Below, piece after piece: positions 35,630 through 48,060 of a stretch of 64,000 nt of DNA. Within the stretch, counting starts at the first letter, position 1. Each line of letters starts with the position of its first letter. The position numbers were made by a program, and so were the translations under genes. The notes beneath the pieces are model-generated. The model did not search any database and was not told where the DNA came from. It saw only the letters and a list, made by a program, of their open reading frames with translations. Origin of the DNA: Batkoa obscura (Eukaryota > Entomophthoromycota > Entomophthoromycetes > Entomophthorales > Batkoaceae); the NCBI GenBank assembly GCA_030770535.1, contig JASVEC010000087.1, positions 1 through 64,000 of the forward strand, given 5' to 3'.

Positions 35630-37617
35630 ATGTCTTTCCCTTCTCTCAACACATTATTAAATACCAAGCCTGAGATAGGAGTTACGGAGGTAACTATCGA
35701 ATCATTTGCAAGCTCGGATAAATCATTAAAAACTGAAGAGACACCGTTATTATCAGGAGGTAGTCCCAACTCTTTTTTAACCAATACTCCAAGGTTACTA
35801 GATGAAAAAATAGATAAAAAATTGCATCGACGTTCTCAATCGGATAATTCATTAGGTAATAGTGTAAAAATGAGTAATGGTTCACCCCTAAAATCACCAA
35901 GTGCGCTGAAGCGGTAAGATTGTTGGCAAAGACGCATACGAGCGAAAAGAGAAGTGAAAGTCCAAGTGGGGGTAATGGATTTAAAATTTCAAATTTGTTT
36001 TGGAGCTTGGAAGACCCATTACCAAAAACAAGTAAGCTTATGATTAAAATTAAGCTGTATTTTTTTTATAAATTTTAGGTAATAGTTATTCAAGTTCTGT
36101 TTTATTTTCGGGTTGGAACAATAGTTATGAGTCGTCAGCAAAGGTGGGCGGTAAGGTATTTAAAATACCTTTAAGTCAAGCGGTAGAAAATTCGATGGTT
36201 AATAAAGAAGTTCCTTTACCTGCCGTGGTTATTAGGTGTATTGAATACCTCGATAATGAAGGTAGCTTTTATTTATTTAATTTAGTAATTTATATTAAAC
36301 AACAAAAATAACAATGTAGGACTAAATGAGGTTGGATTATATAGAATACCAGGCAGTACTAGTTTAGTCGGACAACTAAAAGCGAAGTTTGATAGTGGAC
36401 AAGATTGTTTATTAAATGAAGACTCACCAGACCCACATGCAGTAGCTACTTTATTTAAGTTGTTTTTAAGGGAGTTACCAGAGACCATATTAACTAAAAA
36501 AGCTTTAACGCAAACTAATCATTTTTTAGCAAGTACAAACGTAATAGACTCCTCAGAAAAACCATTGATACCCAGTCACATCGATAACCGTGGGATCCAT
36601 TTAGCTGAACAAATTAAATTATTATTACAGGATATACCAAATGCCAATTATTATTTATTACATTGGACTTTTAGGCATTTGAGTAGAATTGTGCAGAATA
36701 GTTCGATTAATAAAATGAATTTATCGAATTTGGGAGTCATATTTTGTCCCACTTTAGCTATTACTTCGAAATTATTTCGTATCTTAGTGGAATATAATGA
36801 GCTCATCTTCCCCCTACCAAGGCCGCCTTTCGACCAAAGTAGTAAAAAGCCATCACCAAGGCCATATTCTATTTCAAGTGTACAAACGAATAATTCAACA
36901 GATAAAAGTTCGAATCAATCTTCTATCAATTCATTATCAAATTTATTAAAGTTAAAACAATTGGACTGTAAATATAAATCATCACCTTTAAAAACAGATA
37001 ATAATAAAATTGAAACAAAAGAAAAAGAAAATAAAAATACATTATTGTTTGAAAATCTAGCTGCATTAAGTGAGATGTTAAAGTTTGGACCTGGAAAAAC
37101 AGAGGACAAAGATAACTCAATTAATGGTTCTCAAAGAAGTCGAAATTCCATTATATCATATCAATCTAGTCCAAGGGTAAGACGATCACAATCTATTGAT
37201 TCTCCAAGGATTTCTATTATTGATGATAATAATGACAGTAGTAATGATCTACCCTCCTCTTTATTTGTTCAACCTGAAAAAGAATATGAAACTAAACCAA
37301 AAGTAATGACGGAAAAGGATAGAAAAAATAGCTCGCCTGGTATATTGCATTTGGATTATTATGATGGTCACGGTATTGCTCAAGCGTTGTTAAATATGAA
37401 GACTAGGAGAAATCAAAGTAGTATTAATAGGCAGCCTATTCAAAAGAGTAATTTTAATTTATTAAAACAACAAGAACTAAAGGGATCGAATGCTGAAAAT
37501 GGTGCTGGACTAAAGAAATCAGAGTCACCTGTATCTTCCCCGAATATATCACACCCGTTCAAGTTAGCTACTGAGGATGAAATTTTAAAGTCAAAAGCGT
37601 TGCTTAAAAAAGTATAA
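35630..37617 (+). CDS. RhoGAP-domain protein
   Basis: GTPase-activating protein that switches off Rho-family GTPases controlling polarity and cell wall. Exons 35630-35913, 35955-36031, 36079-36261 and 36320-37617 give 613 aa. The RhoGAP domain spans about residues 165-340. It opens VPLPAVVIRCIEYLDNEG and carries the arginine finger in GLYRIPGS (R190), then LLNEDSPDPHAVATLFKLFLRELPE and NLGVIFCPTL, all intact. N- and C-terminal tails are Ser/Pro/Asn-rich and disordered, with RRSQSDNS- and RRSQSIDS-like candidate phosphosites. No BAR, PH or LIM domain is seen, so the yeast counterpart (Bem3, Rgd1, Rga type) is unclear. Intron 1 (41 nt, ends GAGAAG) is the least certain junction: the frame needs an intron there, but branch and acceptor are weak. 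Confidence 0.9.
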
Positions 37618-38067
37618 AGAGGATACTGGAGAGTAAAGGATTGCTTTGTAGGGGGATTGGAAAGTATATTGGGAATTTTTTTGTTATGTCATTTTGTCCT
37701 TTTTAAAGCAATGTTGAATTTAAAGAAATTATTAAATACCAAAACAACAAAAAGTGGTACTATATAGTAAAGTGAATGGATTATTTATTTACGGATAAAG
37801 ATGGTATGGCTGTAGGGTATGATAAGAATTTGAGGAGTTACTTTCCTTTTTAATAATAAAAATGAAGCTCCTAATTTATTTTTAATGAAGTAGTGCTTAG
37901 GTTGTAATCCTTTTCTAATTTATATTGCGTAGATTATTTTCTACTTGTATTATGTAGATTTAAATGTATTTGATTTATATGATTTGTTATATTATGTTAT
38001 AAAATTTAGATTAGGTTTTAAATTTGATTTGTCATAGCCAATTTATAAGGTGAAGTTTGATTTGATA

Positions 38068-38167
38068 TATGGGATGTATTTTTTTGTTTAACAATTTTAT
38101 TAACAATTTTTCCACTCACATAGCGCTTAAATATGGAAAAAGTAATGAAACTAGAAAACATCCTTAT
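38068..38167 (-). mobile_element. Miniature element, copy 13 (reverse)
   Basis: Left end TATGGGATGTATTTTTTTG, right end AAACATCCTTA. Confidence 0.8.
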
Positions 38168-38644
38168 TGTACACTTGTAATATTAAAGATCTGAAACCTA
38201 AAATTTAAAGTTAATAAAAAATCATAATGTTAATGGGCTGCGGTATAAATAGTTACTAAATTTTATTAAGTGACAATAACTCAATGACCAACGTCAAAGA
38301 CCCACTTAATTTCAGATAACAAATAGTACATTTTCAAACATGCTATTTAAAAATATTTTATATTAGTGTAAATAAAGTCCGAAAGATTAGAGGATAGAAA
38401 GCAAAAATAAAATAGATTAGCCACTAAAATTTCAAAAATTAATAAACTCATGTTTTAAAGTTTAATAAATCTAATAGATTAATTTAAAACTTTTTTAATA
38501 AAAAGAATATAATAAATCAAAAAATGAGACTAAAAATATGCAATATAAAATTTATTCTCATTTACTATATTCGGTAATCGTTGCTATTTTATTTAAAATG
38601 ACTAATTTAAATTAAAGCAAAAGATAAAGTCAAAAGAATACAAT

Positions 38645-38675
38645 TAAACTAAACCAAACTAAACCAAACTAAACT
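38645..38675. repeat. AAACTAAACC-like short tandem repeat
   Basis: Three units of a 10-bp motif alternating AAACT and AAACC. It is internal to the sequence and too short to be a telomere tract. Confidence 0.7.
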
Positions 38676-38822
38676 AGTATGCCTATTTATTCACACAAAC
38701 CCAATCTACTTTTAAATAGAAAAGAATAGGATTTACATTGGTCAACACCGTTGAGCTAAACATTCCCATCACTCCAAAATTCTTTAACATAGAACAACTT
38801 CAAAAACTTTATAACCTTCTAA

Positions 38823-39838
38823 TTAACTCGTTTTGGAAAGCAATTTCCTAATAGCATTACCAGTATAAATAAATCCTACTTCAAAGCCTCTTAAAATACT
38901 GGGATTTTTCAAAATAATTGTAATCAACACATAAAACTTGGCAATTGAATAAAGGATAGCGTATGCATATTGAAATTGGATAGGAGACACTTGAGAGGTA
39001 GTGAGTTCATAAATAGGTAACGAAATAAAGAATAAACCAGTTAAAAAATACACTATAGTAACAGGGATATATTTAATCAAAACATCTTTTGGTGTAATTG
39101 GAGCCGTTGGGACTGTTGTATATCTTTTCTCATTGATATGAGGATCCATGTCGTTTGGTTCTACAGGTTCTATAGAAGCTTCTGATCTTAAAACTTTTAA
39201 ATTATATAACATTGGTGAATAAAATGGTAAATTTTCTTTCTTGTCAAAACGTGCCATTTTAAAGTAAGTGGATACAGTGATATAAATATGTAATATACCA
39301 GCTGCTAATTGAGATACTATGAGTAATATGGTTGATAATATAGAAATCACTTCTTTACTATTATAACTAGTAGTACATTGTAGCTTAGAGTCTCTTAATT
39401 GAAATTGATTCATTGCGGATTGTATAGTACTAATTAGACATATAATAGTGAAATGGATAAAGATAACTATAGACCAATTTTTGACGTTAGGTTTACGATC
39501 TAGCACAACTGTTTCATAAAAGTAAGCGTAACGAAATATAACAGCACCTGGGAATAAAGTGACAGCTAAATTAAGTAGGAAACCCATAGCTTGACATAAG
39601 GATGGTGGAATCCTATTATCCATAGTAGAAACCCATTTTAAATTTAATGTTAAAGTGGAGACATCATAAAACAATAATACAAAACATAGTTGAATAAGTA
39701 GAAAGTGGCCAATCGAGAGTTGATCCTGATATCCGAGATAGATAAACTTAAAATCAATACATTAATTATAATAGAAAATACAGCAGATATTGAAATTAAT
39801 ATAGCAAAAGCGTAGCCTAATAAGTCCTCACTGGACAT
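38823..39838 (-). CDS. Rhodopsin-like 7TM receptor candidate
   Basis: Two exons (39761-39838 and 38823-39725) joined across a 35-nt intron (GTATTG...ATCAG) give 326 aa. The junction turns an otherwise broken frame into ...IIIN|DQLSIGHFLLIQ. Seven hydrophobic segments follow: about 6-26, 28-50, 63-88, 103-125, 142-170, 228-252 and 264-287. A Cys opens TM3 (SLCQAMGFLLN) and another lies before TM5 (KLQCTTSY), the spacing of the conserved class A disulfide. The third cytoplasmic loop is about 50 residues and charged. DRY and NPxxY motifs are not obvious, so ligand and G-protein coupling are unknown. It could instead be a divergent fungal 7TM family. Confidence 0.75.
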
Positions 39839-41034
39839 TTTAGAGTATTATGTTGGAAAAAGAGATTAAATTGATAGAAAAAGGTAGCTTGTTAATAAGA
39901 TTAAATTTTAGCTATATTTGGTTTTCTTTAGTGAATTTCTTTTGCATAAAAAGCTAGGCTTGCTAGTCTATTCTTGTAAAAAACCACTAAATTATCGGTA
40001 GATTCAAAGTTTAATGCTTTGCTTTGAAATATGTTTTGAGTGGAAAAAAGAACGAAAATCCCTATTAATGTAAAAGCTAGATTCTCATTGATTTATAATT
40101 TCATTTTATAGTTAATATATAATAAAGAATTAAAGAGTACTATGAAAAAAACGCAATAAATTGACTTATTTTATTCGAAACTTCTAAAGATATTGAACCA
40201 TATCTTTTTTTCATTATGATGAATAACTAGTTCATTCCAAGAACAAAACACCTTATTTTAATAAAAACTTGAAAATTTAATAGTTTGATCAAGCTTCTAT
40301 TTTGCTTAAATAGACAAATTACTTATTATAGTTAATATTAAACATGAGTGATTAATCGAAGTGATTATACCTGTTAATTTTTATTTTTGAACTCTATTTA
40401 AATTATTTTTTAACCCTCATTTTTTTGTATTTCATTATTATTATGGTGCTTTTATTATGGTTTGTTCTTCTACTACATAATCACTATCATACAACAACAA
40501 ACGAATTTCTGCATAGTTCTATTTGTATAACAATTTAGTGATACTTTATTTTATTTGTTTTAAAAAAAGGCTCTCTTAAATTTCAATAAAAATATTTTTT
40601 ATAAAAAATCATGCAATTTACTATGATTGAATAAAATGAGTATTTTGATTGCTTACCATTTAAAAAAAATTGTTCGTGACTTGAAATTCCATTTTCTTAA
40701 TGTAGAAGATTCTATTTAAGGATATTAACAACCAATAATTTCTAAATCAAATTGCGTTTAGACTTTTGAAATATTAAGCAATAAATGCAATGTGTAATAA
40801 GCTGATAAAATAATGATATAAAGTTGTAGTTTTAGTATGCAACTTTGAATCTGCTGTGTAGTTCGGTGTGTATTTAACTGACGTTTGGATTCTTTATTTC
40901 ATCTATTAAAATATCGGTTTATGATTATTAAAGAAAGTTGTAAATAATTTATCTTTTTAACAAGTTAGAAATTCTTGAATAAATTGAACTATTGAAAGCA
41001 TGGTAGTTATATTTCATTATTTTTACTATTATAT

Positions 41035-41833
41035 CCAAAATTGAATTGCATTTAAACTATTAAATATTAAACTACAAATGTAAACTAAAGAGTTGAAGAA
41101 TATGATATAATAATAGTAATCCCCTATGTTTAATAAAGTTCATTAAACTAAGTTTACGTTTAACACACATACCTTTTCCTTTGATTTACTAATATTAAAT
41201 GAAAGTATGGTTATACAATAAGGGTTATGAATAAATAGTATTTTTCTAGTAGTTTAAAACTATGGGTGATTTGTACTCATTGAAAATGTGGTTTATCGGC
41301 TTTTGGATGTCTTATGTTATATCTCTTGAAATTTAATTTTATCTCAATGCCAAGAGGAGTACCATATGATCTTGTAAAACAATAATAAAAGCACCTTATA
41401 CTTAAGCTTTGTTCTAGTATTTACTTTGAAAAAGGTGTGTTAGGCTGTGAGCTTAATAACATAGTTAAAAATATGCTTTTTTATGTAGTTTGAAGGCTAG
41501 GGGTCCCAAGTATCTTGGTTTTAAAAGTAGAATAAAAAATAAAAAAGTGAAAAAATGAGTTTAAAGTAAACTATTAGAGTATAGGCTTGAGTTACATATA
41601 CCAAATCAGAATTACTTTCTTTTTTTAGAGGACATTGTATTCTATAACTTTTACATTCATTTTAACTAAATTAGCCCGAGTTGAAAAAGATTGAGAAAGT
41701 TTCTGGGCTAAGGTCAGCTTTATTGTTTTCTAAAACATTAGTATAATAAAAAAGTTTATAACCCTATTAACATTCATTTTCAATAATAATTTAGAATGTA
41801 TTATTATTAAAATAAAATAAAACAACTCAAATT

Positions 41834-41864
<31 letters not shown>

Positions 41865-42000
41865 TTTTTTTCGAAATATATGTTATCCTTGGTCTTATTA
41901 GTTTTTTAAGCTTGTATTTAACATGTTAGTTTTTTTTAAAAACAATTATCTAATCAATATAACTATTTAACTAATACAGCTATTCAAACATCTAAAAGTT
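41035..42000. repeat. Diverged direct repeat, unit A
   Basis: Shares a long series of matching phrases in the same order with 42350-43030, for example TAATATTAAATGAAA, AGTAGTTTAAA, TTTAAT(T)TTATCTCAAT and AAAATAAAATAAAAC. It includes a pure AAAT-type run at 41838-41866. A shorter relative lies at 40740-40840. Confidence 0.55.
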
Positions 42001-42349
42001 TTAATATAATAATAATTATTTTTAAGAGTTTATTTACAAACTCACTTACTAAAATCTTTCTATAATATAGAGTCATTTGAAAGCTTAGAGTTAATTGTTA
42101 TAACAGATTGTAGTTTGATATGTTTTATTATTATTAGTTTGCAGTCAGTATTTTTTTATATGAATTAATAGCTATAGCTTTTATGATATCCTTGAATTTG
42201 TATAAAAAATAGTAGTTATAAATTTTAAATATATCTAGCTAGAACTTGTTCTACCAATTAAAAACTTTTGATTAAATTCAAGTTACTGAAAGTATACATT
42301 GCTAAACTGTCATTTTTATTACTCTAAAATGGAATGGCGCTTTTACTTT

Positions 42350-43030
42350 TTTATATATTTATTTTAACTACATATGCAAATGCAATAAAATTGCGGAATA
42401 CTAAACAATAATAGTAATTTACTATATTTAATAAAAGCTCATTAGACTCAGCTCATGTTTAATACACACAACTATTCTTTAAGCTTATTAATATTAAATG
42501 AAACTATAGTTTACATTAATGGTTATAAATAACATTTTTAGTAGTTTAAAGTTTTGTAGCTGATTTATATTTGTTAAGGATAATAATTTTTCGGGTTTTA
42601 ATAGCATTATTGTTTTGTTTTGAGATTTAATCTTATCTCAATATTAATTAAAGTAGAAATGTCTTTTTTTGTTTAAGAAATCCATTGTGTTTTTCCATTA
42701 AAAAGCATTTAAAAATGGAGAAAATAATATAATCAAAAGAGACATCCCCATATGGTTTAGAGCTATAATAAATTTATCTCGATTTCTAAGCTCTAATCGT
42801 ATGTTTATTTGAGGCAAAAAGTGGTGTTAAGTAGATATTTAATATTAGAGTCAAAGGTTTGGTATAGTTTTTGATATTGATTGTATTAATAATAATTTCA
42901 AACAAGTTATCTAAAAAATAAAATAAAACTATTCGAATTTTCAAATAAATACGCTTTTTAAAATAGTTAATTTTTCATACTAGCTTTGACTATATTAATT
43001 TATTAGCTTATTACATAATTTTATTAAATT
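42350..43030. repeat. Diverged direct repeat, unit B
   Basis: Second copy of the unit at 41035-42000, offset by about 1.3 kb and carrying a miniature element at 42653-42752 that unit A lacks, so the insertion postdates the duplication or was lost from A. Confidence 0.5.
42653..42752 (-). mobile_element. Miniature element, copy 14, diverged
   Basis: Left end weak (TAGAAATGTCTTTTTTTG), right end good (GACATCCCCATA); the interior has several substitutions. Confidence 0.6.
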
Positions 43031-44598
43031 TATATTTAAATTTACTAGCTTTTATTTAAAAATTAAAAAAACAGTTATTTAGTTTATAAAATATTTCTAT
43101 AAACTTTTGAATGTCATTAACAACATCTCTCTCAACTTAGTGAAACTATTATTCTAGATACTATAGCTTAGATCATTCACTTCGATCTGACTTAATATTG
43201 GTCTCAGTTTACTAATTACTTGAATAAGTTTGTACAAGGCTGAATTTAAAACAGTCAATCCCGTCTTATTCAGATCTAATCCAGGTACCCTAGAATTCGA
43301 GTGTCTTTATTCAATTGTGTAGTTAATTTTCTATTTGTTTACTCACTTCTCACGAACCACTTATCACCTTTAACTTGTAATCTCTTACTCTTCATTTCGC
43401 TCACTTATACTTTTAAAAGGGTTAAGTACTCCTAAATGTTTTATTATTGAGATTTTAAATATATGGAATACAATCATTTCAAACAGATACAATTTACGTA
43501 ATTTTAATCATTTTTTATTTTAATTTTTCTATACTAATTATAAAGTTTAGTTATAAATTTTTTATTAAAAAGATAAAAAATCATCAAAAAGCGGCCATTT
43601 TGCCGTTCACATGTGGAGTATATATTTACGAACTAGACGTATCTATACTAACAGCAGCTCTTCCATTATTACCAGTAGAAGCCTCCTGTACCACTATCAT
43701 AAAAAATCTTTGACTATTGTTCTTTTCAATTTAACCTTATAGCTCAGCTTTGAGACATTAACATTTCATTATTCTAATTCGATATAAACCCTTAATCTCT
43801 ATTCTCTAGCTAACCTCAACTAATTAGGCCAATTTCCAGCTAGTTTGACTACTCTTGTACAATTCATTTTTGTTGGTGCTAAACTTCTTGTCATCGTAAC
43901 TGCATGGATTGAATAAATATTTGTTACTTTTACGCTTTCCCTCTCTTCTTCTCTTGCTATATCATTTTTACTAAGGAAATTTCCTACTTAATCTTTAAAT
44001 CAAATTAGAAGCACATTTGAAGCTAAAGCTTTGGTCGACATTGTCCCTAATTGTTCTCCCTTACCTTTTTCTTCTTCCGTTAATCTCTAACTTAAAGAGC
44101 TTTTCCTTTTTATTTCTCTTTTAAACTAATAAAAAACCTATCTTATATTATCCTCCATTAAATACTTCAATACATTACCTCATTGTATAGTAAACTAACG
44201 TCTTATTTGAATGTTGATCAAATTAAAATTTCTTTTCTCTTGATAATATGAATTTGTTCCTTAATGAACTTGATTCTTTCTAATCCTAGAATAATAACTC
44301 TTTTTTCCTTTTTACCTTATAACTTGCTTTTAATTTGACTATCTTGCATAATCAAATCCACTAACTTTGATAAAAAATAGCTTTCTTTGATTTTATCTTC
44401 CTTAGGTAATTCACACTTGTACCACTACTATTTAAATAAATTAAATATTCAAAATTTCAATAAAATTCAACCGAAATAATTATTTATAAAATAAAAACAA
44501 AATAAAATAAAATTCAAATGACTTACAATTAATTAAAACTCATAACTTAATTATATTAAATAATTTTTTATTCTTCTTTACTTTACTTTTACTTTTAT

Positions 44599-47180
44599 TT
44601 AAATTGAATCTAATGCCTTTAATAAATCTGTTTGAAACCCAACCAACTTATTTTTCTCAGATTGATGAGAACCAAGATAATATATCACATTACCTAAAGG
44701 TCTTAAGAAATAGCCATCGTTCACTTTATTAATATGCTCAATAACTTGTTTAGCTAAATTCGAAGCATAATTTCTATTTTCTGTTTTTAAATAAACTGCT
44801 AATAAAGAACCGATTGATATCACTCCGTCTACTTTTTCATGCTTAGAAATTTCACATGTTAATGTAGTATCATATAAATCCGTAATAAATGTGCTATTAT
44901 TATTATTATTGTTATTATTATTTTCATCTTGTCTACCAAATAATTTTTCATATTCTTTTAAACTAGCTAATGCAGCTTGACAACCAATTGGATAAGCAGT
45001 ATAGGAATGGCCATGTAATAAAGAATCAATTTTATCTTCAGATAAGAATGCATTATAAACTTTATCATTAGCTAAGGTTACTGATAATGGTAAATTACCC
45101 CCAGTTAGTGCTTTTGAAAAGATAGATATATCTGGTTGAATATTTAACAATTGGGTTGCTGACATTTTAGATAACCTATAAAACCCTGTAAAGACTTCAT
45201 CTATGATAATGAGTTTGTTTTCATGTTGTAATTTATTAATTAATAATCGTTGGAATAATGGATCAACTAATATCATACCGCCTGCTCCCATAATAACTGG
45301 TTCAATTAATAAAGCGGCTATTTCTTTTTTATTAGGAATATTATTATATTGCTCATTTATATAGTTATTATATATTTGATATAATTCATCCTCTTCATTC
45401 ATTCGTTGATTTAAATTAAATAAACTATTTAACAAATTATCTTTTGTATTATTATTATCATTGTTATTTTCAATAATGTATTCCTTATTATTCCATTCTA
45501 ACTTGACTACAATTTGGTTATTTTTAATCTTAACATTAGGACTATCCAACCATACCCCTTTACCTGAATACCAATCTACTTTTTTATTATAAACGCTAGG
45601 ATTTGATGCATCCATAGCACCAATAGTATCACCGTGATACCCTCCTTTTAAACCAATAACAATCAATTTATCAACATCTTTCTCCTTTAATTGGTTAATC
45701 TTCTTATAGCTTGTCAATGCCATTTTAATTGCTACTTCAATACCAGTTGAGCCATTATCTGAAAAAAATACCTTATTAGCCCATCCTTTACCAACAGTAG
45801 ATAATAATTTGTGACTCAAATCATAAGCTGGCTCATGGATATTTTCTGGAAATAATAAATGACCATATTTACTATTGGCATATACCATTTCCATACCAAT
45901 TTTATAATTCCCATGACCTAAACCTTGGGTCCACCATGAGGCATTAGAATCCTGTTTTTTACTTAAACTGTTATCTTCTGAGTTATGAAATTTGATATCA
46001 TCTTTATACGCAGATTCTATTACCCCAATCGATTTTAATGTTTGATGTTGAGTAAATGGCCACCAAATAATATCTTTACTTTTATCTTTCATTTCATTTA
46101 GTTTGGCATATCTAATATTAATTACAATAAATAAAATAAATTAACTTAATACTATAAACTTACTTTTTTTCATAATATTCCATCAACTTTTGATTAATGT
46201 TTACAAAACTATCTTCATTTTTTATAAAATAATTCTCCAAATTTTTTTCATCTTTAATCTTATCTTCTAACATACTTGGTGGTTTTTCAATTGAATGAAC
46301 TTGAATTCCTTCTTTATTAAAGTATTGTTTTAAGTATTCATCATTTTCATATTTAACATCTTGAAACAAACAACATTGAATTACATCATACCCTCGAATT
46401 TTTAAACTTTCATAACTACTAATAGTAGTACTAATTCCACCAAGACGACTATCACCAATCAAAATTACTGGGTAACGTAAGGAGCGATATAAATCAGCTT
46501 GTAAACCACCTAACAAGAATTGAATTAATTGTTCTACTTTATTACTTTTGTTTATAAATAATTAATAATTACCTGATAAAGTAGGAGATAATACACCTAA
46601 AATAAAGTAATTTTAAATTAATTTTAAATTAACTATTAAAAATATATAGTTTTTTACCACCTGCAGATTCAATAAACAAAGTAGCTAAATTATTATCTAA
46701 TTTTTTATTATAATTGTTAATATTTAATTCATTTCTTGTAATACTTCTTCATCTTCAACTATTCTATCTCGTGCTAAATGTGGACTCACTGCATTTGGAT
46801 ATTTAAATAATGTTTTGCCAGTAAGTAATGGATTATTTCTATTATATTTCAATATATGTCTATAAATAAAATATTAAAAATTAAAATAATAAATAATAAA
46901 TAATAAATAACAAATAATAAATAATAAATCTTATTAGCACCTCAATAATATATTTGATCAATTATATAAACATAAAAATCTAATAATTATAATGTTTAAT
47001 TTACCTGGTATCTGAATCTTCTGGATATCCAGTTTGTACTGGTTTTAAATAAAGAACAGGTTGATTTAATTTTAATGCTCCTCGTACCAATAAATTACTA
47101 AATATTGTTTTTCCAACTTCAGTATTATTAGATAAGATTAAATATTTATTTAATCGTTTGTTAAGTAAATTATTTAACAT
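44599..47180 (-). CDS. Bifunctional dethiobiotin synthetase / DAPA aminotransferase (BioDA)
   Basis: Two middle steps of biotin synthesis on one chain: KAPA to DAPA (PLP enzyme) and DAPA to dethiobiotin (ATP enzyme). Exons 47005-47180, 46658-46859, 46573-46596, 46164-46509 and 44599-46111 would give about 753 aa. The N-terminal synthetase shows LSNNTEVGKTIFSN (P-loop), LKPVQTG, AVSPHLARD, FIESAGG, VLSPTLSG and VILIGDSRLGGI. The C-terminal aminotransferase shows WWPFTQH, DNGSTGIEVAIKMA, GLKGGYHGDTIGAMD, IIDEVFTGFYR and the PLP lysine in FSKALTGG. Domain order matches the fungal and plant fusions. Exon 2 needs a one-base frame change near 46700-46745 (between VLQEMN and ELNINNYNKK) that no GT-AG intron supplies, so either the sequence has an error or the gene is damaged. 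Poly-Asn tracts interrupt the second domain. Confidence 0.92.
44893..44922. repeat. Asn-coding ATT/GTT microsatellite in BioDA
   Basis: Encodes nine consecutive Asn residues (ENNNNNNNNNS) in a loop of the aminotransferase domain. Confidence 0.85.
46874..46929. repeat. AAT/AAAT-rich run in BioDA intron 1
   Basis: AATAATAAATAAT-type repeats expand this intron to 145 nt, the longest one assigned in the window. Confidence 0.7.
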
Positions 47181-48060
47181 GGCTGTGATAAATGCGAGAA
47201 GAGAAAGCTGAAAAAGTGAAAAGAAGAGAAAGTGAAGATGAATAATGTTTTATTTTGATTTTTAATTTTTGATTTTTTTTAGCAAACTACTTTAGTTGGA
47301 AGTTTTTGATTGGTGAATACACGCCTTTATCTAAATTTCTTCAAAGAAAATAATATCTGTGTTTTATTGGTAGAGTTTTTGATTAATAGTTTAAATATCA
47401 AAATAAAATAGCCTTATTTTATTTTCTATTAGCTTGATAAGTTAATCAAATTTAGATGTACATAATATTTAATTTAGTTAAAGGGATACAAAATCCTTAG
47501 TTTATTACTGAAAAATTTAATCAATATGATATGTTAAAATTCAAGTATTTAATATTATAATGTGAATTTTTTGACTAGCATTGATTCTGGAATAAAAATG
47601 CTCTAGTTTATCCCAAAATTAAAATTATAATACTTAAATTTTACATTCTTTAAAAATACTTGTTTTGAGCTATTTCAAAATTAGTAATAAGTTACTGCTA
47701 TTTACATATTTATATGTTGGAATTGACATAAATAACATGTAGCAAACTATCCGATAAGATAAGTTAATGAAGCCTATCACGATACAACATTAAACGTCAA
47801 GTGATACAATTCTTAAATTATTGTTATGATTTAATTTAACTCAATGTCTTCATAAAGTATATGCTAAAAGTTTGATATTGAAATATTGTTCTAAATTTCA
47901 TGGATTTAAATTCCATTTACGTCACATTATTTGGCTATTTTTAATTTTCCATTGTAAAAAAATGGCTAAATTTTCCCACCCTAAAAAAAGAATTATAAAA
48001 AGCAACAATCAAGAACATAAAATGTAAAAAAAAAATACAAATATTAGCTTTCAAAACAAA
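47181..48060. promoter_or_regulatory. Shared divergent promoter region, BioDA and acyl-CoA oxidase
   Basis: 880 bp between two start codons pointing away from each other. No transposon copy interrupts it. I could not identify a specific transcription-factor site with confidence. Confidence 0.55.

Larger units (their letters stand above)
37618..38822. other. Convergent spacer between RhoGAP and 7TM genes
   Basis: Holds one miniature element (38068) and an AAACTAAACC-type short repeat (38645-38675). No gene seen. Confidence 0.6.
39839..44598. other. 4.8-kb gene-poor region with diverged duplications
   Basis: Two long diverged direct copies (41035-42000 and 42350-43030) and a shorter third (about 40740-40840) lie here, with one miniature element (42653) inside the later copy and an AAAT/ATAA microsatellite at 41838-41866. 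From 43600 to 44400 the plus strand becomes C/T-rich, as if a minus-strand coding relic had decayed there, but no family could be read. Confidence 0.55.

Noticed and set aside
43600-44400. Possible minus-strand coding relic from C/T strand bias
   Set aside because: Translations are full of stops and no peptide resembles a known family.
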